Assembly (NCBI RefSeq): GCF_037013735.1
Contig: NZ_CP135136.1
Coordinates: 124,001-188,000, forward strand
DNA from: Candidatus Legionella polyplacis
Lineage (GTDB): Bacteria; Pseudomonadota; Gammaproteobacteria; Legionellales; Legionellaceae
Direction: 5' to 3'
DNA: 64,000 nt
Shown here one piece after another: positions 31,474 through 45,468 of the stretch (the first letter of the stretch is position 1; each line of letters begins with the position of its first letter). Below the pieces are notes generated by a model, which was not told the DNA's origin, did no database searches, and saw only the letters and a list, made by a program, of their open reading frames with translations. The position numbers and the translations under genes are program-made.

Positions 31474-32664
31474 TTACTCTATAATTTCAGAAACAACACC
31501 AGCACCAACAGTTCTACCACCCTCTCTTATAGCAAAACGTAAACCTTCATCCATGGCAATTGGAGATAAAAGATTTACAACCATTTGTACATTATCCCCA
31601 GGCATAACCATTTCCACTTTATCTGGTAAATTACAAGATCCTGTTACATCTGTAGTTCTAAAATAAAACTGTGGCTTATATCCAGAAAAAAAAGGAGTAT
31701 GACGACCTCCCTCTTCTTTAGTTAACACATAAACTTCTGCTTTAAATTTTGTATGAGGCTTTATAGTATTAGGCTTTGCCAATACTTGACCACGCTCAAC
31801 ATCTTCACGTTTTGTACCTCTAAGCAAAATACCAACATTATCCCCTGCCATTCCTTCATCAAGTAATTTTCTAAACATCTCAACACCAGTACATGTTGTT
31901 TTCTGAGTATCTTTTAAACCAACAATCTCAATATAATCACCAGGACGTATCACACCTCGTTCAATTCTACCAGTAACCACTGTTCCTCTACCTGATATAG
32001 AAAAAACATCTTCTATAGGTAATAGAAAATTTTTATCTATATCTCTAGATGGAGAAGGGATATAATTATCCATAACTTCTATTAATTTCTCAATTGACTT
32101 AACTCCGAGATCTCCATTATCTCCATTTAAAGCTTTTAATGATGAACCAACAATAATCGGTATTTCACTTCCAGGAAAATTATAACTACTTAATAAGTCT
32201 CTAACTTCCATTTCAACTAACTCTAATAATTCTAAATCATCAACCATATCTGCTTTATTTAAAAAAACTACAATATAAGGAACACCAACTTGACGAGCTA
32301 ATAATATATGCTCTCTGGTTTGCGGCATAGGACCATCTGCTGCAGAAACTACTAAAATAGCACCATCCATCTGTGCAGCTCCTGTAATCATATTTTTTAC
32401 ATAATCCGCATGTCCAGGACAATCCACATGAGCATAATGACGATTTTTTGACTCATATTCCACATGAGCAGTTGCTATGGTAATACCACGCTCTCTCTCT
32501 TCCGGAGCTGAATCAATTTTATCATAAGCCATTGCTACACCACCATATTTCTTAGCCATAATAGTAGTAATCGCTGAAGTTAACGTAGTTTTCCCATGAT
32601 CAACATGCCCAATAGTTCCTACATTAATATGTTCCTTTTTTCTCTCAAATTTTTCCTTAGCCAT
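31474..32664 (-). CDS. tuf: Elongation factor Tu
   Basis: GTPase that delivers aminoacyl-tRNA to the A site. G1 is GHVDHGKT (about residues 19-26), G3 [24 protein letters not shown]4 NKADMVDD (NKxD kept; Ala replaces the usual Cys). Domains 2 and 3 follow, ending [20 protein letters not shown]. Length 396. The second of two adjacent ATGs (32664) gives the standard MAKEKF start. It is the only tuf in the window: the copy common upstream of secE is missing. Confidence 0.99.
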   Translation of the reverse strand: MAKEKFERKKEHINVGTIGHVDHGKTTLTSAITTIMAKKYGGVAMAYDKIDSAPEERERGITIATAHVEYESKNRHYAHVDCPGHADYVKNMITGAAQMDGAILVVSAADGPMPQTREHILLARQVGVPYIVVFLNKADMVDDLELLELVEMEVRDLLSSYNFPGSEIPIIVGSSLKALNGDNGDLGVKSIEKLIEVMDNYIPSPSRDIDKNFLLPIEDVFSISGRGTVVTGRIERGVIRPGDYIEIVGLKDTQKTTCTGVEMFRKLLDEGMAGDNVGILLRGTKREDVERGQVLAKPNTIKPHTKFKAEVYVLTKEEGGRHTPFFSGYKPQFYFRTTDVTGSCNLPDKVEMVMPGDNVQMVVNLLSPIAMDEGLRFAIREGGRTVGAGVVSEIIE

Positions 32665-32700
32665 CATTGTTATATCACCTCATATTAATTAAAATATAAT

Positions 32701-34785
32701 TTATTGTTTTATAATTTCTTTTATAAGATTACTAGGTACTTCTGCATACTTTTTAAGCTCCATAGAATACGTTGCCCTACCTTGTGTAAACGATCTGAGA
32801 TCAGTTGCATATCCAAACATTTCAGATAAAGGAACTTCTGCAACAATTACATTTCCCAAAGCAGTATCTTCTATATTTTGAACTATCCCTCTTCTCCTAT
32901 TAATATCTCCAATTACATCACCCATATAATTACTAGGTGTTACCACATCAATACGCATAATAGGTTCTAATAAAACTGGAACAGCTCTTAAAACTGCCTG
33001 TTTAAATCCCTGAGAAGCTGCAATCTTAAATGCTATTTCACTAGAATCTACATCATGATACGATCCATCAAATAAAGTTACTTTAATATCCACTACTGGA
33101 TAGCCAAATGCCACACCATTTCTCATTTGTTCTTGAATTCCTTTATCAATAACAGAAATATATTCTTTCGGTATTGCACCACCAACAATAGAGTTAACAA
33201 ACTTATATCCAAATCCTAATTCTTGAGGCTCTACAGTAATCCAAACATGTCCATACTGCCCCCTTCCACCAGATTGACGAATAAATTTACCTTCCTGATC
33301 TACCTTTTTCTTAATTGTTTCTCTATAAGCCACCTGAGGTTTTCCTATATTTACTAAAACACCAAACTCTCTTCTCATTCTTTCTACAATAATTTCTAAA
33401 TGCAGCTCACCCATTCCACTAATGATAGTTTCACCAGATTCTTTATTTATAAAAACACGAAAAGATGGATCTTCCTGAGTTAATTTACCTAAAGCTACAG
33501 ACATTTTTTCTTGATCTACGCTTGTTTTAGGTTCCAAAGATACTGAAATAACAGGATCAGGAAATTCTATCTTTTCTAAGATAACGATATTAGACATATC
33601 ACATAAAGTATCTCCTGTATTTGTTGATTTTAACCCAACAGCAGCTATAATATCTCCAGCTGCAGCTTTTTTTATATCTTCTCTAGAATTAGCATGCATC
33701 TGTAATAAACGACCTATACGTTCTTTTTTATTTTTAGTAGAATTATATACAATATCACCACTTCTAATTCTTCCAGAATATAATCTAATATAAGATAAAG
33801 AACCAACAAAGGGATCAGTAGAAATTTTAAATACCAAAGCAGAAAATGGTTTATCAACATTTTTTAGTACATTAATTTTTTTTCCATCTTTATCTGAAGC
33901 AAAAACAAAAGGAATATCCAATGGAGATGGTAAATAGTCCACTACTCCATCTAAAATAGATTGTATTCCTTTATTTTTTAAAGCTGAACCACAAAATACA
34001 GGAACTATTTCATTATTAATAGTTCTTTTTCTTAATCCATATTTAATCTCTTTTTCGCTAAATTTCCCATCACTCAGATATTTATTCATTAAATCTTCAG
34101 TTGCTTCAGCTGCACACTCAATAATTTTAGAACGATATTCAATACACTCACCCATCATATATTCAGGAATTTCTCTATACTCAAACAACATACCTTGAGA
34201 TAACTCATCCCAATAAATTGATTTCATTTTAATTAAATCAATAATACCTTCAAATTTTTCTTCAGAACCTATAGGCAGCTGCATAATTACAGGTATAGAA
34301 AATAACTTTTCTTTAATTTGACGAATAACATTTAAAAAATTTGAGCCAACTCTATCCATTTTATTAATAAATACTATTCTTGGAACTTTATACCTATCAG
34401 ATTGTCTCCAAACAGTCTCCGATTGAGGTTCTACTCCAGATACAGCATCAAATACAACAACAACTCCATCTAATACTCTTAAAGACCTCTCTACCTCAAT
34501 CATAAAATCAACATGACCAGGGGTATCAATAATATTAATTCGATGAGGTTGAAAATCTCTATCCATTCCAGACCAGTAACAAGTGGTTGCCGCAGAAGTT
34601 ATAGTTATACCTCGTTCCTGCTCTTGATCCATCCAATCCATAATAGCAGACCCATCATGAACTTCTCCTAATTTATGAGAAATTCCAGTATAAAATAATA
34701 CTCTCTCGGTAGTAGTTGTTTTCCCTGCATCAACATGAGCAGCAATACCAATATTTCTATATAATTTTAATGAAAACTCAGACAC
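32701..34785 (-). CDS. fusA: Elongation factor G
   Basis: Translocation GTPase that also acts in ribosome recycling. G1 is [20 protein letters not shown] (about 14-33), G3 [21 protein letters not shown] and G4 NKMDRVG. Domain IV carries [11 protein letters not shown] and [16 protein letters not shown]. Length 694. It starts with GTG at 34785 behind AAGG at a spacing of nine. str operon between rpsG and tuf. Confidence 0.99.
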   Translation of the reverse strand: MSEFSLKLYRNIGIAAHVDAGKTTTTERVLFYTGISHKLGEVHDGSAIMDWMDQEQERGITITSAATTCYWSGMDRDFQPHRINIIDTPGHVDFMIEVERSLRVLDGVVVVFDAVSGVEPQSETVWRQSDRYKVPRIVFINKMDRVGSNFLNVIRQIKEKLFSIPVIMQLPIGSEEKFEGIIDLIKMKSIYWDELSQGMLFEYREIPEYMMGECIEYRSKIIECAAEATEDLMNKYLSDGKFSEKEIKYGLRKRTINNEIVPVFCGSALKNKGIQSILDGVVDYLPSPLDIPFVFASDKDGKKINVLKNVDKPFSALVFKISTDPFVGSLSYIRLYSGRIRSGDIVYNSTKNKKERIGRLLQMHANSREDIKKAAAGDIIAAVGLKSTNTGDTLCDMSNIVILEKIEFPDPVISVSLEPKTSVDQEKMSVALGKLTQEDPSFRVFINKESGETIISGMGELHLEIIVERMRREFGVLVNIGKPQVAYRETIKKKVDQEGKFIRQSGGRGQYGHVWITVEPQELGFGYKFVNSIVGGAIPKEYISVIDKGIQEQMRNGVAFGYPVVDIKVTLFDGSYHDVDSSEIAFKIAASQGFKQAVLRAVPVLLEPIMRIDVVTPSNYMGDVIGDINRRRGIVQNIEDTALGNVIVAEVPLSEMFGYATDLRSFTQGRATYSMELKKYAEVPSNLIKEIIKQ

Positions 34786-34805
34786 AATATAATACCTTCA
34801 TAAAA

Positions 34806-35309
34806 TTAATTCCATCTAAAATGTGCAAAAGCTTTATTAGCATTTGCCATTTTATGAGTATCCTCACGCTTTTTTACAGAAAGTCCCTTATGTTTAAAAG
34901 CATCTATTAATTCACCAGCCAAACGTAACGTCATTCCCTTTTCAGAACGAGAACGAGCAAATTTTATAATCCACCTCATAGCTAATGCTAAACTTCTATC
35001 TAAACATACTTCAACTGGAACCTGATAAGTAGCTCCACCAACTCTTCTTGATCTTACCTCAACACTAGGACGAACGTTATTAATAGCTTTTTCAAAACAA
35101 CTTAAAATCTTATCCTTTTTCTCAGAAGAATCAATAACATCTCTTTCCACTGAATTATAAAGTAATTTCATAGAATTATAGATTATTTTCTCAGAAATTG
35201 TCTTTTTACCATTTATCATTAAAACATTAATAAACTTCGCAAGTAATCGACTATTATATTTTGGATCAGATAATATTTTTCTTTTTAATACATTTTTTTT
35301 TCTTGACAT
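34806..35309 (-). CDS. rpsG: 30S ribosomal protein S7
   Basis: Nucleates 30S head assembly and contacts E-site t[37 protein letters not shown] and [17 protein letters not shown] are conserved, as is the C terminus [13 protein letters not shown]. Length 167, about ten residues longer than E. coli's because of an insertion rich in Asp, Ser and Lys near residues 57-66. str operon after rpsL. Confidence 0.98.
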   Translation of the reverse strand: MSRKKNVLKRKILSDPKYNSRLLAKFINVLMINGKKTISEKIIYNSMKLLYNSVERDVIDSSEKKDKILSCFEKAINNVRPSVEVRSRRVGGATYQVPVEVCLDRSLALAMRWIIKFARSRSEKGMTLRLAGELIDAFKHKGLSVKKREDTHKMANANKAFAHFRWN

Positions 35310-35352
35310 TTTTTTAATTTAAAAATAATAAAAAACTTAACTATAAAAAATC

Positions 35353-35730
35353 TTATTTTACCTTAACTACTTTTGTTCCATACTTAGAACGACCTTTCTT
35401 TCTATTCTCAACACCAGAAGTATCTAAACTTCCTCTTATAACATGATATCTAACTCCAGGCAAATCTTTCACTCTACCTCCACGTATCAAAACAACAGAA
35501 TGTTCCTGTAAATTATGACCTTCTCCTCCAATATAAGAAGTAACCTCAAATCCATTTGTTAAACGAACACGAGCTACTTTCCTCATAGCTGAATTAGGTT
35601 TTTTTGGAGTTGTAGTATATACACGAGTACATACTCCACGCTTCTGAGGACAACCAGACAATGCAGGAACATTGGTCTTTTTTCTTATATGTTTTCTAGG
35701 TTTTCTAACTAACTGATTAATAGTTACCAT
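35353..35730 (-). CDS. rpsL: 30S ribosomal protein S12
   Basis: Decoding-centre protein. [24 protein letters not shown] is the N terminus, [29 protein letters not shown] carries the streptomycin-site Lys (wild-type TPKKPNS), and [10 protein letters not shown] follows. ATG at 35730 gives 125 residues. An upstream in-frame ATG at 35760 would add ten unconserved residues and is rejected. First gene of the str operon, 148 bases after rpoC. Confidence 0.98.
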   Translation of the reverse strand: MVTINQLVRKPRKHIRKKTNVPALSGCPQKRGVCTRVYTTTPKKPNSAMRKVARVRLTNGFEVTSYIGGEGHNLQEHSVVLIRGGRVKDLPGVRYHVIRGSLDTSGVENRKKGRSKYGTKVVKVK

Positions 35731-35841
35731 ATTTAAAACCTTATAATTCGCACAAATCAAAATTTATTTTAAAACTTTAACTAAAATAATTAATTTACAT
35801 TATAACACATTGAAAAAAAATTTTTTTATTTTTAATAAAAA

Positions 35842-35862
35842 AAATTATTTTTAAAATAATTT
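35842..35862 (-). terminator. Possible terminator after rpoC
   Basis: A perfect 10-bp A/T-only inverted repeat (one-base centre), followed on the transcribed strand by five Ts, 17 bases past the rpoC stop and about 110 bases before rpsL. The all-AT stem is weak, so it may only partly end rpoBC transcripts or may be chance in such DNA. Confidence 0.35.
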
Positions 35863-35878
35863 AAAAATAACAAAAATA

Positions 35879-38800
35879 TTAACTTGTTATCCCATCATCC
35901 ATATCAAATACTTTATTCAAATCATGATCAATTTTATTTGATAAAATCACATTTTTCGTTTTATCACAAAACAATTTAACTTTATTTTTTCTTTTTTTAC
36001 GAAGTTTATGATAAGTATATCCAGTTCCAGCAGGTATTAAACGTCCTACCATCACATTCTCCTTTAAACCTCTTAATTCATCTGTTTTTCCACTAACTGC
36101 AGCTTCTGTTAAAACACGAGTAGTTTCTTGAAAAGAAGCAGCAGAAATAAAAGACTCAGTAGATAAAGAAGCTTTAGTAATACCTAACAAAATTGGAACT
36201 CCTTTTGCTATCTGTTTATTATCTAAAGACAACTTATCATTTTCTTGTAAAAGAATTCCCTCTTCAACATGTTCCCCTAATAAAAATTTAGAATCTCCAA
36301 CAAAGGTTATAACGCGTTTTCTCAACATTTGTCTAACAATAGTTTCAATATGTTTATCATTTATCTTTACCCCTTGTAAACGATATACATCTTGAACTTC
36401 ATTAACAATATAATTAGATAAAGCACCAATACCCAATAAAGATAATATATCATGAGGATTTAAAGGTCCTTCTGAAAGAATCTCACCCCTTTCAACATGC
36501 TCTCCTTCAAATACCGAAATATTTCTCCACTTAGGTATTAATTCTTCATGTTTTTCTTTATCAGAAACTGAAATAATCAATCTTCTCTTTCCTTTTGTTT
36601 CTTTACCAAAACTAACTATTCCAGATATCTTAGCCATAACAGCAGAATCTTTTGGTTTTCTAGCCTCAAAAAGATCTGCAACACGAGGCAATCCTCCAGT
36701 TATATCCCTAGTTTTAGAACGTTCTTTAGGTATACGAGCAATCACATCACCTAATTCAACAATACATCCATCTTCAAAATTAATTATAGCATCAGGTGGA
36801 AGATAATACTGAGCTGGAATACCAGTCCCAGTTAAATAAATATCTTTATTATCATCAGAAACCAATTTAACCATCGGCCTTAAATCTCTACCTATCATTC
36901 CTCTTTGTTTAGCATCTACCACTACAATATTAGTTATACCAGTAATTTCATCAGTTTGATGATGCATTGTTAATCCTTCTATTAAATCAACAAACTTTAA
37001 TTTCCCACCAACTTCAGATATCACTGGATGAGTATGTGGATCCCAATTCGCAATGACCTGTCCTGATTTTACTTTGACATCATCATGAACAGTTAATATT
37101 GCTCCATAAGGCAATTTATAACGTTCTTTTTCTCTTCCAAATTTATCTATAATAGATAACTCTCCTGACCTAGAAATAGTAATAAGATTATTATTTTTAT
37201 GTTTAACTGTCCTGATATTATGAAGTCTAACAATACCAGAATTCTTTATACAAATACTATTCAAAGTAGTAGATCTAGATGCTGCTCCACCAATATGGAA
37301 AGTACGCATGGTCAACTGTGTTCCTGGCTCTCCGATAGATTGAGCAGCAATAATACCAACAGCCTCTCCAGTATTAACTAAATGACCTCTAGCTAAATCA
37401 CGACCATAACACTTTGCACAAAGACCGAACCTAGTTTCACAAGTAATAGGAGACCTAACCATAATCTGATCTATACCAAATTTATCAATCTTTTCAACTA
37501 AAATTTCATCCAATAAAGTTCCAGAAACAATATAAGGAACTTTTTTATCATCTATATAAACATCAGATGCAAGTACTCTACCTAATACTCGCTCTCGTAA
37601 AGGCTCTACTATATCTCCACCTTCTATTAAAGAATGCATTAAAATACCTTTTTTTGTACCACAATCTAATTCAGTTATAACTACATCTTGTGCAACATCT
37701 ACCAATCTTCTTGTTAAATAACCAGAATTAGCAGTCTTTAACGCAGTATCTGCCAATCCTTTCCTCGCACCATGTGTAGATATAAAATATTGAAAAACAT
37801 TAAGTCCCTCTCTAAAATTAGCAGTGATCGGTGTTTCAATTATAGAGCCATCAGGAGCAGCCATTAATCCTCTCATTCCAGCAAGTTGACGAATTTGAGC
37901 AGCTGAACCTCTAGCTCCAGAATCTGCCATCATAAAAATTGGATTAAAAGATTCTTGAAATAACATATTTCCATCAGAATCTAAAATTCTTTCTTTAGCA
38001 ATTTCAGACAACATAGATCTAGCTATAACTTCATTTGCCTTAGACCAAATATCAACCACCTTATTGTATCTTTCTCCATTAGTAACTAGTCCAGATCTAA
38101 ACTGAGATTCAATTTCACGAACTTCTTTATCAGCTTGATCAATAATAGAAGCTTTATCGTTAGGAATAATCATATCTTCAATTCCAATAGAAGCACCAGC
38201 TCTAGTAGCATACTTAAATCCCATATACATTAAATTATCTGCAAACAATACAGTTTTTTGCAATCCAAATTTACGATAACAAATATCCACTACTTTCAAA
38301 ATAACTTTTTTTGTCATAGTTTTATTTATTAAACTAAAAGAAGTTCCATCGGGCAAAATATCAAAAAGAATAGACCTTCCTACGGTTGTATCTACCAATT
38401 CATAATCATTAACTTTACTATTTTTATAATAAATACGAACTTTTATCTTTGCATGAAGATCAATATAACCAGCTTCATAAAAATTTTTAACTTCCTGTAT
38501 ATTAGAAAAGATTTTTCCCTCCCCTTTCGCTAAAATTCTCTCTCTGGTTAAATAGTACAATCCTAAAACCACATCCTGACTAGGAACAATAATAGGCTCC
38601 CCATTAGCTGGGGATAAAATATTATTTGTTGACATCATTAAAACTCTAGCCTCAAGTTGAGCTTCAAGAGTTAATGGTACATGGACCGCCATTTGATCTC
38701 CATCAAAATCAGCATTATAAGCTGTACATACCAACGGATGAAGCTGAATAGCTTTCCCTTCTATTAAAACTGGTTCAAATGCCTGAATACCTAATCTATG

Positions 38801-40090
38801 TAAAGTAGGAGCTCTATTTAACAAAATAGGATGCTCCTTAATTACCTCATCTAAAATATCCCAAACTACAGGATCTTCATTTTCAACCATCCTCTTAGCT
38901 GTCTTAATTGTACTTGCAAACCCTCTAAACTCTAATTTACTAAAAATAAACGGTTTAAATAATTCTAAAGCCATCTTCTTAGGTAGACCACATTGATGTA
39001 AACGTAAAGTAGGACCAACAACAATAACTGATCTACCAGAATAATCCACTCGCTTTCCTAATAAATTTTGTCTAAATCTTCCTTGTTTCCCCTTAATCAT
39101 ATCAGCTAAAGATTTTAAAGGTCGTTTATTTGAACCATTTATTGCTCTACCACGACGTCCATTATCTAATAACGCATCAACCGCTTCTTGAAGCATTCTT
39201 CTTTCATTACGAATTATTATATCTGGGGCACTTAAATCAAGTAATCTCTTAAGTCTATTGTTTCTATTAATAACTCTTCTATAAAGATCATTTAAATCTG
39301 AAGTAGCAAAACGACCACCATCTAAAGGAACTAATGGTCTTAAATCTGGAGGTAAAACAGGTAAAACATCTAAAACCATCCATTCTGGCTTATTTTTAGA
39401 TTCATAAAAAGCTTCAAGTAATTTTAATCTCTTAGTTAATTTCCTTGTTTTTGTTTCAGAGTTAATATTTGGTAATTCTTTTCGTAATAATTTAATTTCT
39501 TCTTCTATATCAATTTGCCGTAACAAATCACGAATAGCCTCTGCACCCATACGAGCATCAAACTCATCTCCATACTTATCTATAGCGTTTAAATATGCTT
39601 CATCATTCAAAATTTGTCCTTTTTCCAGTGAAGTCATTCCAGAATCAACTACAACAAATGATTCAAAATAAAGAACTCTCTCAATATCACGTAAAGTCAT
39701 ATCTAACAATAATCCAATTCTTGAAGGAAGTAATTTTAAAAACCATATATGAGCAACAGGACTAGCTAACTCTATATGTCCCATTCTTTCCCTTCTCACC
39801 TTAGATAAAGCAAGTTCCACTCCACATTTTTCACAAACCACTCCACGATGCTTTAATCTTTTATATTTTCCACATAAACACTCATAATCTTTAACTGGAC
39901 CAAAAATTTTTGCACAAAATAAACCATCTCTCTCAGGCTTAAACGTCCTATAATTAATTGTTTCAGGTTTTTTAACTTCACCATAAGACCAAGAACGAAT
40001 TAAATCAGGAGAAGCAAGAGAGATACGAATCTTATCAAACTCCTCACTTTGATTATTCTGCTTTTTAAAAAAATTCAATAAATTATCCAT
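35879..40090 (-). CDS. rpoC: RNA polymerase beta' subunit
   Basis: Catalytic subunit of RNA polymerase. The N-terminal zinc site is [20 protein letters not shown] (about 70-89). The Mg-binding loop [13 protein letters not shown] is near residue 460, the bridge helix and trigger-loop region [29 protein letters not shown] near 920, and a second zinc site ([13 protein letters not shown]) near 890. The C terminus has [31 protein letters not shown]. Length 1403 (E. coli 1407). Cotranscribed with rpoB; 76 bases separate them. Confidence 0.99.
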   Translation of the reverse strand: MDNLLNFFKKQNNQSEEFDKIRISLASPDLIRSWSYGEVKKPETINYRTFKPERDGLFCAKIFGPVKDYECLCGKYKRLKHRGVVCEKCGVELALSKVRRERMGHIELASPVAHIWFLKLLPSRIGLLLDMTLRDIERVLYFESFVVVDSGMTSLEKGQILNDEAYLNAIDKYGDEFDARMGAEAIRDLLRQIDIEEEIKLLRKELPNINSETKTRKLTKRLKLLEAFYESKNKPEWMVLDVLPVLPPDLRPLVPLDGGRFATSDLNDLYRRVINRNNRLKRLLDLSAPDIIIRNERRMLQEAVDALLDNGRRGRAINGSNKRPLKSLADMIKGKQGRFRQNLLGKRVDYSGRSVIVVGPTLRLHQCGLPKKMALELFKPFIFSKLEFRGFASTIKTAKRMVENEDPVVWDILDEVIKEHPILLNRAPTLHRLGIQAFEPVLIEGKAIQLHPLVCTAYNADFDGDQMAVHVPLTLEAQLEARVLMMSTNNILSPANGEPIIVPSQDVVLGLYYLTRERILAKGEGKIFSNIQEVKNFYEAGYIDLHAKIKVRIYYKNSKVNDYELVDTTVGRSILFDILPDGTSFSLINKTMTKKVILKVVDICYRKFGLQKTVLFADNLMYMGFKYATRAGASIGIEDMIIPNDKASIIDQADKEVREIESQFRSGLVTNGERYNKVVDIWSKANEVIARSMLSEIAKERILDSDGNMLFQESFNPIFMMADSGARGSAAQIRQLAGMRGLMAAPDGSIIETPITANFREGLNVFQYFISTHGARKGLADTALKTANSGYLTRRLVDVAQDVVITELDCGTKKGILMHSLIEGGDIVEPLRERVLGRVLASDVYIDDKKVPYIVSGTLLDEILVEKIDKFGIDQIMVRSPITCETRFGLCAKCYGRDLARGHLVNTGEAVGIIAAQSIGEPGTQLTMRTFHIGGAASRSTTLNSICIKNSGIVRLHNIRTVKHKNNNLITISRSGELSIIDKFGREKERYKLPYGAILTVHDDVKVKSGQVIANWDPHTHPVISEVGGKLKFVDLIEGLTMHHQTDEITGITNIVVVDAKQRGMIGRDLRPMVKLVSDDNKDIYLTGTGIPAQYYLPPDAIINFEDGCIVELGDVIARIPKERSKTRDITGGLPRVADLFEARKPKDSAVMAKISGIVSFGKETKGKRRLIISVSDKEKHEELIPKWRNISVFEGEHVERGEILSEGPLNPHDILSLLGIGALSNYIVNEVQDVYRLQGVKINDKHIETIVRQMLRKRVITFVGDSKFLLGEHVEEGILLQENDKLSLDNKQIAKGVPILLGITKASLSTESFISAASFQETTRVLTEAAVSGKTDELRGLKENVMVGRLIPAGTGYTYHKLRKKRKNKVKLFCDKTKNVILSNKIDHDLNKVFDMDDGITS

Positions 40091-40166
40091 TATATTTTAT
40101 ATACCTTAAAAACCATAAAATCCTAAATATTAAAATTAAAATACATAGAAAAAATTAAAAATGATC

Positions 40167-43100
40167 TCAATCATTTGATAATTCAATATCAATACCTAGA
40201 GCTCTGATTTCTTTTAATAACACATTAAATGACTCAGGTGTTCCAGGATCCATATAATGATTTCCATCAACAATATTTTTATATATTCTAGTTCTACCAT
40301 AAACATCATCTGATTTTACTGTAAGCATCTCTTGTAAAGAATATGCAGCTCCATATGCTTCCAAAGCCCATACCTCCATTTCTCCAAAACGTTGCCCACC
40401 AAACTGAGCTTTACCTCCTAAAGGTTGTTGCGTAACTAAACTATAAGATCCAGTAGAACGAGCATGCATTTTATCATCAACTAAATGATTTAATTTTAAT
40501 ATATACATATAACCAACTGTAACTGGATTATCAAAAGCTCTACCGGTTCTTCCATCATAAAGAATTACCTTTCCACTAGAAGGTAAACCAGCTAAATTTA
40601 ACATATATTTAATTTCATCCTCAGTAGCTCCATCAAAAACAGGAGTAGACATGGGTAATCCATTCCTTAAATTATTTGATAAAGTCAATATCTGATCATC
40701 ATCCAACTCATCTAAATTAATAGGTTTTCTATTATGTTTATTATATACTTGATTTAAAAAATCCCTTAAAACATTCAATGAACAACCATTATCAATAAGA
40801 TCAGAAATCTTTTTACCAATAAATCTAGAAGCAAATCCAAGATGAGTTTCTAAAACTTGTCCAATATTCATTCTGGAAGGAACTCCTAATGGATTTAAAA
40901 TAATATCTACAGGAGTACCATCTTCCATATATGGCATGTCCTCAACCGGAACAACAACTGATATAACCCCTTTATTTCCATGTCTTCCAGCCATTTTATC
41001 TCCAGGTTGAACTCTTCGCTTTACCGCTAAATAAACCTTAACAATTTTTAATATTCCTGGAGCTAAATCATCTCCTTGAATAATTTTTTTTCTACTTTTA
41101 CAAAAACGATTTTCTATCTCTTTATCTAAAAGAGATAATTGTTTAAAAAGATTTTTAATTTGTTTATTAACCTCTAAACTTTCCACTATAATATTAATCC
41201 AATCTTCTCTATTAATACTCTTTAAATGAATTGAATCAATCTCAATACCAGATTGTATTCCAGGAGCAGAAATTATTTTATTACTAATTAATAAATTATG
41301 TATTCTACTATATATATTTTCTTCTCTTATCCTTTTCTCATCATTTAAATTTTTTCTAATTTTCATCAACTGTTCTTCTTCAATAATTTTAGATCTCAAA
41401 TCTTTTTGCATACCATCTCTTGTAAAAATTTGAACATCAATAACAGTACCACTCATTCCAGATGGAACCCTCAAAGATGTGTCTTTCACATCAGAAGCTT
41501 TCTCACCAAAAATTGCCCTTAATAATTTTTCTTCTGGAGTAATTTGAGATTCTCCCTTTGGTGTAACTTTTCCAACTAATATATCACCAGCACTTACTTC
41601 TGCTCCAACATAAACTATTCCAGATTCATCCAATCTAGATAATGCAAAATCACCAATATTAGGTATATCAGAAGTGATTTCTTCTATTCCTAATTTCGTA
41701 TCACGAGCAATACACGACAACTCTTCTATATGAATTGAAGTAAATCTATCTTCATGAACTATGCGCTCAGAAATTAATATAGAATCCTCAAAGTTATATC
41801 CATTCCAAGGCATAAAAGCTACTAATAAATTTTGACCTAAAGCAAGCTCACCCATGTCAGTGCAAGGACCATCTGCTATTATATCTCCTTTTTCAACATA
41901 ATCACCTTTAAAAACAATAGGTCTTTGATTAATACAAGTATCTTGATTTGATCTAGAATATTTGATTAAATTATAAATATCCACACCGGAATCTTCTGAA
42001 GGAATTTCACTATCATCTACTCTAATAACAATACGAGAAGAATCAACTAAATCAACTATTCCACTTCTTATTGCAACTACAGAAACCCCAGAATCAGAAG
42101 CAACTATTCTTTCCATTCCTGTACCTATTAAAGGTTTTTCTGATTGTATTGTAGGAACAGCCTGTCTTTGCATATTAGAACCCATCAAAGCTCTATTCGC
42201 ATCATCATGCTCTAAAAAAGGAATAAGAGAAGCTGCTACAGACACAATTTGTTTTGGAGATACATCCATATAATTTATCTTATCTCTATGAGTTAACAAA
42301 AATTCATTTTTATGTCTACAAGGAACCAAATCTGAAATTATATAACCATCTTTATTAATTTCTATATTGGACTGAGCAATGTATTGATCAACTTCTTCAA
42401 TTGCCGATAAATACTCAATTCTATTAGTTACATAACCATTAATAATTTTTCTACAAGGAGTTTCAATAAATCCATAATCATTAATTCTAGCATACACTGA
42501 TAAAGAATTAATTAGTCCAATATTCGGACCCTCCGGTGTTTCAATTGGACAAACTCTACCATAATGAGTTGTATGAACATCTCTTACTTCAAATCCAGCT
42601 CTTTCTCTAGTTAAACCTCCTGGGCCCAAAGCAGAAACACGACGCTTGTGTGTTATTCCAGATAATGGATTAACTTGATCCATAAATTGAGATAATTGAC
42701 TAGAACCATAAAATTCTTTGATTGCAGCAGATATTGGTTTAGCATTAATTAAATCTTGAGGCATAACATTATCAATATCTATCAAACCTAAACGTTCTCG
42801 AATTGATCTTTCTACTCTTATCAATCCTATACGAAACTGATTTTCAGTCATTTCTCCAACACTTCTTACCCTACGATTTCCTAAATGATCAATATCATCA
42901 ACCATACCAATTCCATTTCTAATATCTATAAGAGTTTTAATAACCAATAAAATATCTTCTTTAGTTAAAGTATTTAACCCTAAATTACTTTTTTTCCCTA
43001 AGCGTCGATTAAATTTCATGCGACCAACTAAAGATAAATCATATCTATCTTCAACGAAAAAAAGATTTTTAAATAAAGATTCAGCAGCCTCTTTTGTTGG

Positions 43101-44306
43101 AGGTTCTCCAGGTCTCATCATACGATAAATTTCAACTAATGCTTCAGACTGACTATAAGTCGTATCAATTTTTAATGTATCAGAAATATATGGTCCATGA
43201 TCTAAATCATTTACATACAATATGCTAAAACTACATATATTATATTCTATAATTTTATCTAATAAATCTATAGTTATCTCATCATTAGGCATAGCTAATA
43301 TTTCATCTTTTTTAAAGACATTAACGATAACATCAGCCAAAATCTTTCCCAATAAATACTCTTTAGGAACTATTAAATATTGAATATTATTCTCTTCCAT
43401 GATTTTAACATGATTAGCTGTAATACGACGACCACTCTTTACAATAATATTTTCAGTTCCAGGAACTGTAATATCAAAAAATGCAATTTCCCCCTTTAAC
43501 CATTTAGGCATCAAATGTATATAAAATACATCATTTTTATATTCACAAATAATAAATTTAAAAAACTCTTTTAATATATCTTTACTACTATAACCTAATG
43601 CTTTTAATAAAATCGTAACAGGAAATTTTCTTCTTCTATCAATTCTAACAAAAAGACAATCTTTAGGATCAAATTCAAAATCTAACCAAGAACCACGATA
43701 AGGAATAATACGAGCGGAATATAATATTTTTCCTGAAGAATGAGTCTTTCCTTTATCATGTTCAAAAATAACTCCAGGAGATCTATGAAGTTGAGACACA
43801 ACTACTCTTTCTGTACCATTAATTACAAACGTACCAACATCTGTCATCAATGGTATATCTCCCATAAAAACATCCTGTTCTCTTATATCTTTAATACTTC
43901 TACTATTATTATCAGAAACATCTTTATCAAATACAATCAATCTTATCCGTGCTCTTAAAGATGAAGAATACGTTAATCCGCGAGATTTACATTCATAAAC
44001 ATTAAAATTAGGTTCACCTAATTTATAACTAATATATTCTAATCTTATATTCCCAGAATAACTATCAATTGGAAACACCGATAAAAAAGCAGCATGTAAA
44101 CCTGTATTTTTTAGTTTATCAATAGGTTTATCAATTTGTAAAAAATCTTTATAAGATTTTATCTGAATATCAAGAAGATGAGGAATATCCAACATATCAA
44201 ACTGCTTTGCAAAACTCTTTCTAAATCTTTTCTTCTCAGCATAAGAATATTTAATTTTATTTTCTTCTTTTGAAAACAAAAAACTAAAATTTTTGGATTT
44301 CATCAT
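40167..44306 (-). CDS. rpoB: RNA polymerase beta subunit
   Basis: Beta subunit forming half of the active-site cleft and the rifampicin pocket. [31 protein letters not shown] near residues 520-550 is wild-type at the usual resistance positions I can align. [51 protein letters not shown] and the C-terminal [24 protein letters not shown] are intact. Length 1379, slightly above E. coli's 1342. Two ATGs in tandem occur at the start. It follows rplL after 81 bases. Confidence 0.99.
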   Translation of the reverse strand: MMKSKNFSFLFSKEENKIKYSYAEKKRFRKSFAKQFDMLDIPHLLDIQIKSYKDFLQIDKPIDKLKNTGLHAAFLSVFPIDSYSGNIRLEYISYKLGEPNFNVYECKSRGLTYSSSLRARIRLIVFDKDVSDNNSRSIKDIREQDVFMGDIPLMTDVGTFVINGTERVVVSQLHRSPGVIFEHDKGKTHSSGKILYSARIIPYRGSWLDFEFDPKDCLFVRIDRRRKFPVTILLKALGYSSKDILKEFFKFIICEYKNDVFYIHLMPKWLKGEIAFFDITVPGTENIIVKSGRRITANHVKIMEENNIQYLIVPKEYLLGKILADVIVNVFKKDEILAMPNDEITIDLLDKIIEYNICSFSILYVNDLDHGPYISDTLKIDTTYSQSEALVEIYRMMRPGEPPTKEAAESLFKNLFFVEDRYDLSLVGRMKFNRRLGKKSNLGLNTLTKEDILLVIKTLIDIRNGIGMVDDIDHLGNRRVRSVGEMTENQFRIGLIRVERSIRERLGLIDIDNVMPQDLINAKPISAAIKEFYGSSQLSQFMDQVNPLSGITHKRRVSALGPGGLTRERAGFEVRDVHTTHYGRVCPIETPEGPNIGLINSLSVYARINDYGFIETPCRKIINGYVTNRIEYLSAIEEVDQYIAQSNIEINKDGYIISDLVPCRHKNEFLLTHRDKINYMDVSPKQIVSVAASLIPFLEHDDANRALMGSNMQRQAVPTIQSEKPLIGTGMERIVASDSGVSVVAIRSGIVDLVDSSRIVIRVDDSEIPSEDSGVDIYNLIKYSRSNQDTCINQRPIVFKGDYVEKGDIIADGPCTDMGELALGQNLLVAFMPWNGYNFEDSILISERIVHEDRFTSIHIEELSCIARDTKLGIEEITSDIPNIGDFALSRLDESGIVYVGAEVSAGDILVGKVTPKGESQITPEEKLLRAIFGEKASDVKDTSLRVPSGMSGTVIDVQIFTRDGMQKDLRSKIIEEEQLMKIRKNLNDEKRIREENIYSRIHNLLISNKIISAPGIQSGIEIDSIHLKSINREDWINIIVESLEVNKQIKNLFKQLSLLDKEIENRFCKSRKKIIQGDDLAPGILKIVKVYLAVKRRVQPGDKMAGRHGNKGVISVVVPVEDMPYMEDGTPVDIILNPLGVPSRMNIGQVLETHLGFASRFIGKKISDLIDNGCSLNVLRDFLNQVYNKHNRKPINLDELDDDQILTLSNNLRNGLPMSTPVFDGATEDEIKYMLNLAGLPSSGKVILYDGRTGRAFDNPVTVGYMYILKLNHLVDDKMHARSTGSYSLVTQQPLGGKAQFGGQRFGEMEVWALEAYGAAYSLQEMLTVKSDDVYGRTRIYKNIVDGNHYMDPGTPESFNVLLKEIRALGIDIELSND

Positions 44307-44387
44307 ATAGAAATACCCTCTTAAAAATACACAAACACAAAATATTCAAATATAAACCAAATAAAAAAACCATTCATACAAATAACA

Positions 44388-44768
44388 TTATTTTATTTCT
44401 ACAGAAGCTCCAACATCCTCCAATTTTTTTTTAATATCTAAAGATTCATTGTTAGATAAATTATTCTTTACTATAGAAGGAACTTTTTCTACTAAATCTT
44501 TAGCTTCTCTTAAGCCAAGACCTGTAATTTCCCTAATAACTTTAATAACAGAAATTTTATTAGATCCAAAACTAGTCATAACAACATCAAACATAGTTTT
44601 TTCTTCCACAACTTCAGTTTTTTTTTCTTCTTTTAATTTATCTGATACAGAAACTACAGATGAAGAAGAAATATCAAATTTCTTTTCCATAGCATGAATT
44701 AAATCCATAACATCCATTACAGACATATTAGATATTGCTTCAAGAACCTCATCTTTTGATATTGTCAT
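44388..44768 (-). CDS. rplL: 50S ribosomal protein L7/L12
   Basis: Stalk protein that recruits translation GTPases. The N-terminal dimer helix (residues 1-35) is followed by an acidic/serine hinge (Ser, Val, Lys and Glu instead of the usual Ala-rich stretch). The C-terminal domain has [38 protein letters not shown]. Length 126. Cotranscribed with rplJ and rpoBC. Confidence 0.98.
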   Translation of the reverse strand: MTISKDEVLEAISNMSVMDVMDLIHAMEKKFDISSSSVVSVSDKLKEEKKTEVVEEKTMFDVVMTSFGSNKISVIKVIREITGLGLREAKDLVEKVPSIVKNNLSNNESLDIKKKLEDVGASVEIK

Positions 44769-44839
44769 TTTTAATTCTCCTTACTAAAAAACAAACATAA
44801 ACACAAAATTATTAATAATTAACTAAAAATACTAATTTT

Positions 44840-45379
44840 TTATATAACTAAAATACTATTTTCTTTAATATCTTTAACCAAATATAAAATCTTAAACAAT
44901 CTTAATAAGATTAAATAAAATATCTTTAAAATCCTATTAATAGGAGCTTTTATCAAATACAAAAAATTAATAATTGCTTCTTTAAAACTAGGAAGATTTG
45001 CAAAAAAATTTAATTTTTCACAACTATAAACTAACCCATTTACCATAAATAATTTAATTTTAATTTTATCAAATTTTTCAACTAACTCTGTTAATAATTT
45101 AGCTACATCTCTATATGATGTTTTTGAATAAATAAAACAAGTAGAATTCACCAAACTAAAATTTAAATGGCTTAAATTCATTTCTTTAAATGATCTATAC
45201 AACAAAGTATTACGAATTACACGTACGTAAACTCCAAAATTGCGAGCTTTATATCGTAATTCATTCATTTGATTTGAGTTTAATCCATAAAAATCTATTA
45301 AAGCAATTGAAAAAACCTTGGAAAAAATTTTAACAATCTCTTTAACTATATCTTTCTTTTTATCTAAAGTTAATAACAT
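44840..45379 (-). CDS. rplJ: 50S ribosomal protein L10
   Basis: Base of the L7/L12 stalk. The N-terminal RNA-binding domain has KKDIVKEIVKIFSKVFSIALIDFYGLNSNQMNELRYKAR and VYVRVIRNTLLYRSF. The central region LANLPSFKEAIINFLYLIKAPINRIL is followed by a C-terminal helix that binds L12. Length 179. It is clearly more divergent than its neighbours. rplJ-rplL-rpoBC order. Confidence 0.95.
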   Translation of the reverse strand: MLLTLDKKKDIVKEIVKIFSKVFSIALIDFYGLNSNQMNELRYKARNFGVYVRVIRNTLLYRSFKEMNLSHLNFSLVNSTCFIYSKTSYRDVAKLLTELVEKFDKIKIKLFMVNGLVYSCEKLNFFANLPSFKEAIINFLYLIKAPINRILKIFYLILLRLFKILYLVKDIKENSILVI

Positions 45380-45468
45380 AAATTACAATCCTCAAAATTT
45401 AAAATACTTCTAATTTGATATTAACCAAACTCTTAAAAAAATAATTTACATTTTTCAATATTAAATAT